From assembly GCA_905480395.1 (NCBI GenBank), contig CAJQQE010000012.1, forward strand, positions 147,203 to 211,202: a DNA stretch of 64,000 bases, given 5' to 3'. The notes under the pieces are model-generated. The model had not been told where the DNA came from and did no database searches. It worked only from the letters and a program-made list of their open reading frames with translations. The position numbers and the translations under genes were made by a program. The number at the start of each line of letters is the position of its first letter. The first letter of the stretch is position 1. This DNA is from an uncultured Phycisphaerales bacterium. Its GTDB lineage: Bacteria; Planctomycetota; Phycisphaerae; Phycisphaerales; SM1A02. Below are positions 63,282-64,000 of this stretch, piece after piece.

Positions 63282-64000
63282 ATGAGACAATACGCCACCA
63301 CCGGTATCTGCTTCGCCACGCTTCTGTTAATCGCGGGGACGTCGGTTCTTGCAACCACCGCGGAGTCGTCAGAGCGAAGCGTCGCCACGTCGATCGCGAG
63401 CCCGGGAGCACCGGTCTTCGGAAAGACGATCAAGCTCTTCAACGGGACGAATCTGGCCGGCTGGACGGGGTTCTTTCAGGACAAGTCGACTGACGCATCA
63501 CAGGCGTGGTCGGTTCGCGACGGGATTCTCGTGTGTAACGGCCAACCGATTGGGTATCTCCAGACGGATCTGCAGTTTGAGAACTATGAACTCGTCGTCG
63601 AATGGCGATTCGACCCGAAAAAGGGCGCCGGAAACAGTGGGGTCCTCCTCAGAATCAAAGGGGAGAACAACGTCTGGCCGAACTCGATCGAAGCCCAGTT
63701 GCACTCCCGAAATGCGGGGGACATCTGGAATATTGGTGGGTTCCCGATGAAGGCTGCCCCAGAACGAACCAACGGCCGACGCACCACCAAGGCCCACGAG
63801 ACCAACGAGAAGCCGCTTGGCGAGTGGAACCGATACCGCATTCGACTGGACCGTGGCAACCTGACCCTCGAGGTCAACGGGCTGGTGCAGAATGAAGCGT
63901 CCGAGTGCGAGCAAATTCCCGGCCGGATCGGTTTGCAGAGCGAAGGCGCCGCGATCGAATTCAAGACCGTTGAACTTCGGCCGATCATTGCTTGGAAGTA
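63282..64000 (+). CDS. Exported DUF1080 protein, cut by the window end
   Basis: The frame runs open from the ATG at 63282 to the last base (239 codons plus two bases). A signal peptide (about 1-24) is followed by one DUF1080 domain: 'IKLFNGTNLAGWTGFF', 'ENYELVVEWRFDP', 'GNSGVLLRI', 'SIEAQLHSRNAGDIW', 'EWNRYRIRLDRGNLTLEVNG' and the closing 'GAAIEFKTVELRPI'. Since the family usually ends right after this last strand and the final bases are 'TA', the gene probably stops at or just beyond the edge. It would hydrolyse 3-keto-glycosides. It is the third DUF1080 gene in the window and closest to the canonical form. Confidence 0.9.
   Translation, partial: MRQYATTGICFATLLLIAGTSVLATTAESSERSVATSIASPGAPVFGKTIKLFNGTNLAGWTGFFQDKSTDASQAWSVRDGILVCNGQPIGYLQTDLQFENYELVVEWRFDPKKGAGNSGVLLRIKGENNVWPNSIEAQLHSRNAGDIWNIGGFPMKAAPERTNGRRTTKAHETNEKPLGEWNRYRIRLDRGNLTLEVNGLVQNEASECEQIPGRIGLQSEGAAIEFKTVELRPIIAWK

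Overview
The window reads as a chromosomal segment of a marine-type Planctomycetota bacterium, most likely of the Phycisphaerae. This is an inference from gene content: a paired DUF1501 and DUF1549/DUF1553 (cytochrome-c-like) locus, CxPxR sulfatases, several DUF1080 (3-keto-disaccharide hydrolase) proteins, a Tat-exported Gfo/Idh/MocA oxidoreductase, exosortase sorting, and secreted proteins ending in a paired dockerin-like 'DxDGDGxxxGADxGxLLxxWG' module. Genes are dense, GC-rich and on both strands. I see no phage, insertion sequence, integron or CRISPR array.

Layout. 1-4.7 kb: 3' end of an MscS channel, a sulfatase, an aldo/keto reductase, a nucleotidyltransferase and a LOG-family protein. 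4.8-9.1 kb: a compact cluster that fits 4-hydroxyproline catabolism (2,5-dioxovalerate dehydrogenase, DapA-like deaminase/lyase, Cys/Cys hydroxyproline epimerase) with an unassigned ATP-grasp-like gene translationally coupled to the dehydrogenase. 9.2-14.6 kb: an exosortase fused to EpsI, a TPR-sulfotransferase and a divergent trigger-factor-like chaperone. 15.0-17.9 kb: tRNA-Glu(CTC) with a clear sigma70-like promoter, an overlapping SpoIIE-type phosphatase and group II truncated haemoglobin pair, and a DUF1080 lipid/surface protein. 18-29.7 kb: an alpha-glucan region with two exported GH13 enzymes, cytoplasmic 4-alpha-glucanotransferase (malQ) and alpha-glucan phosphorylase (glgP), and two small secreted proteins, one of which is a stand-alone version of a module fused to the first amylase. 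The three minus-strand genes (GH13, malQ, glgP) form an operon: external dextrins would be cut, imported, rearranged and phosphorolysed.

29.8-39.8 kb: a run of minus-strand genes read in the order pgeF, hybrid histidine kinase, sulfatase, RsmB-like methyltransferase, NfeD-like protein, flotillin, soluble transhydrogenase. 40-44.2 kb: DUF1080, Tat-exported oxidoreductase, OprB-type porin. 44.2-49.7 kb: two SYLF lipoproteins flanking a CPA2 K+/H+ antiporter, then an H-NOX haem sensor overlapping an H-NOXA hybrid histidine kinase, that is, a complete NO/O2-sensing module. 49.7-55.5 kb: a xylose-isomerase-like TIM barrel, an unusual transglutaminase-esterase fusion, an APC permease and a PAP2-type membrane phosphatase with an altered catalytic triad. 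55.6-64 kb: DUF1501 and DUF1549/DUF1553 proteins, a secreted M43-type metalloprotease with dockerin-like tail, and a DUF1080 gene that ends essentially at the window edge.

No DNA-binding transcription regulator is recognisable in the 64 kb; sensing is represented by two hybrid kinases, one phosphatase and haem proteins. The most noteworthy points are the H-NOX/kinase pair, the phosphatase/haemoglobin gene overlap, the module shared between the amylase and its neighbour, the trigger-factor homologue without the ribosome-docking motif, the transglutaminase-esterase fusion and the dockerin-like tails.
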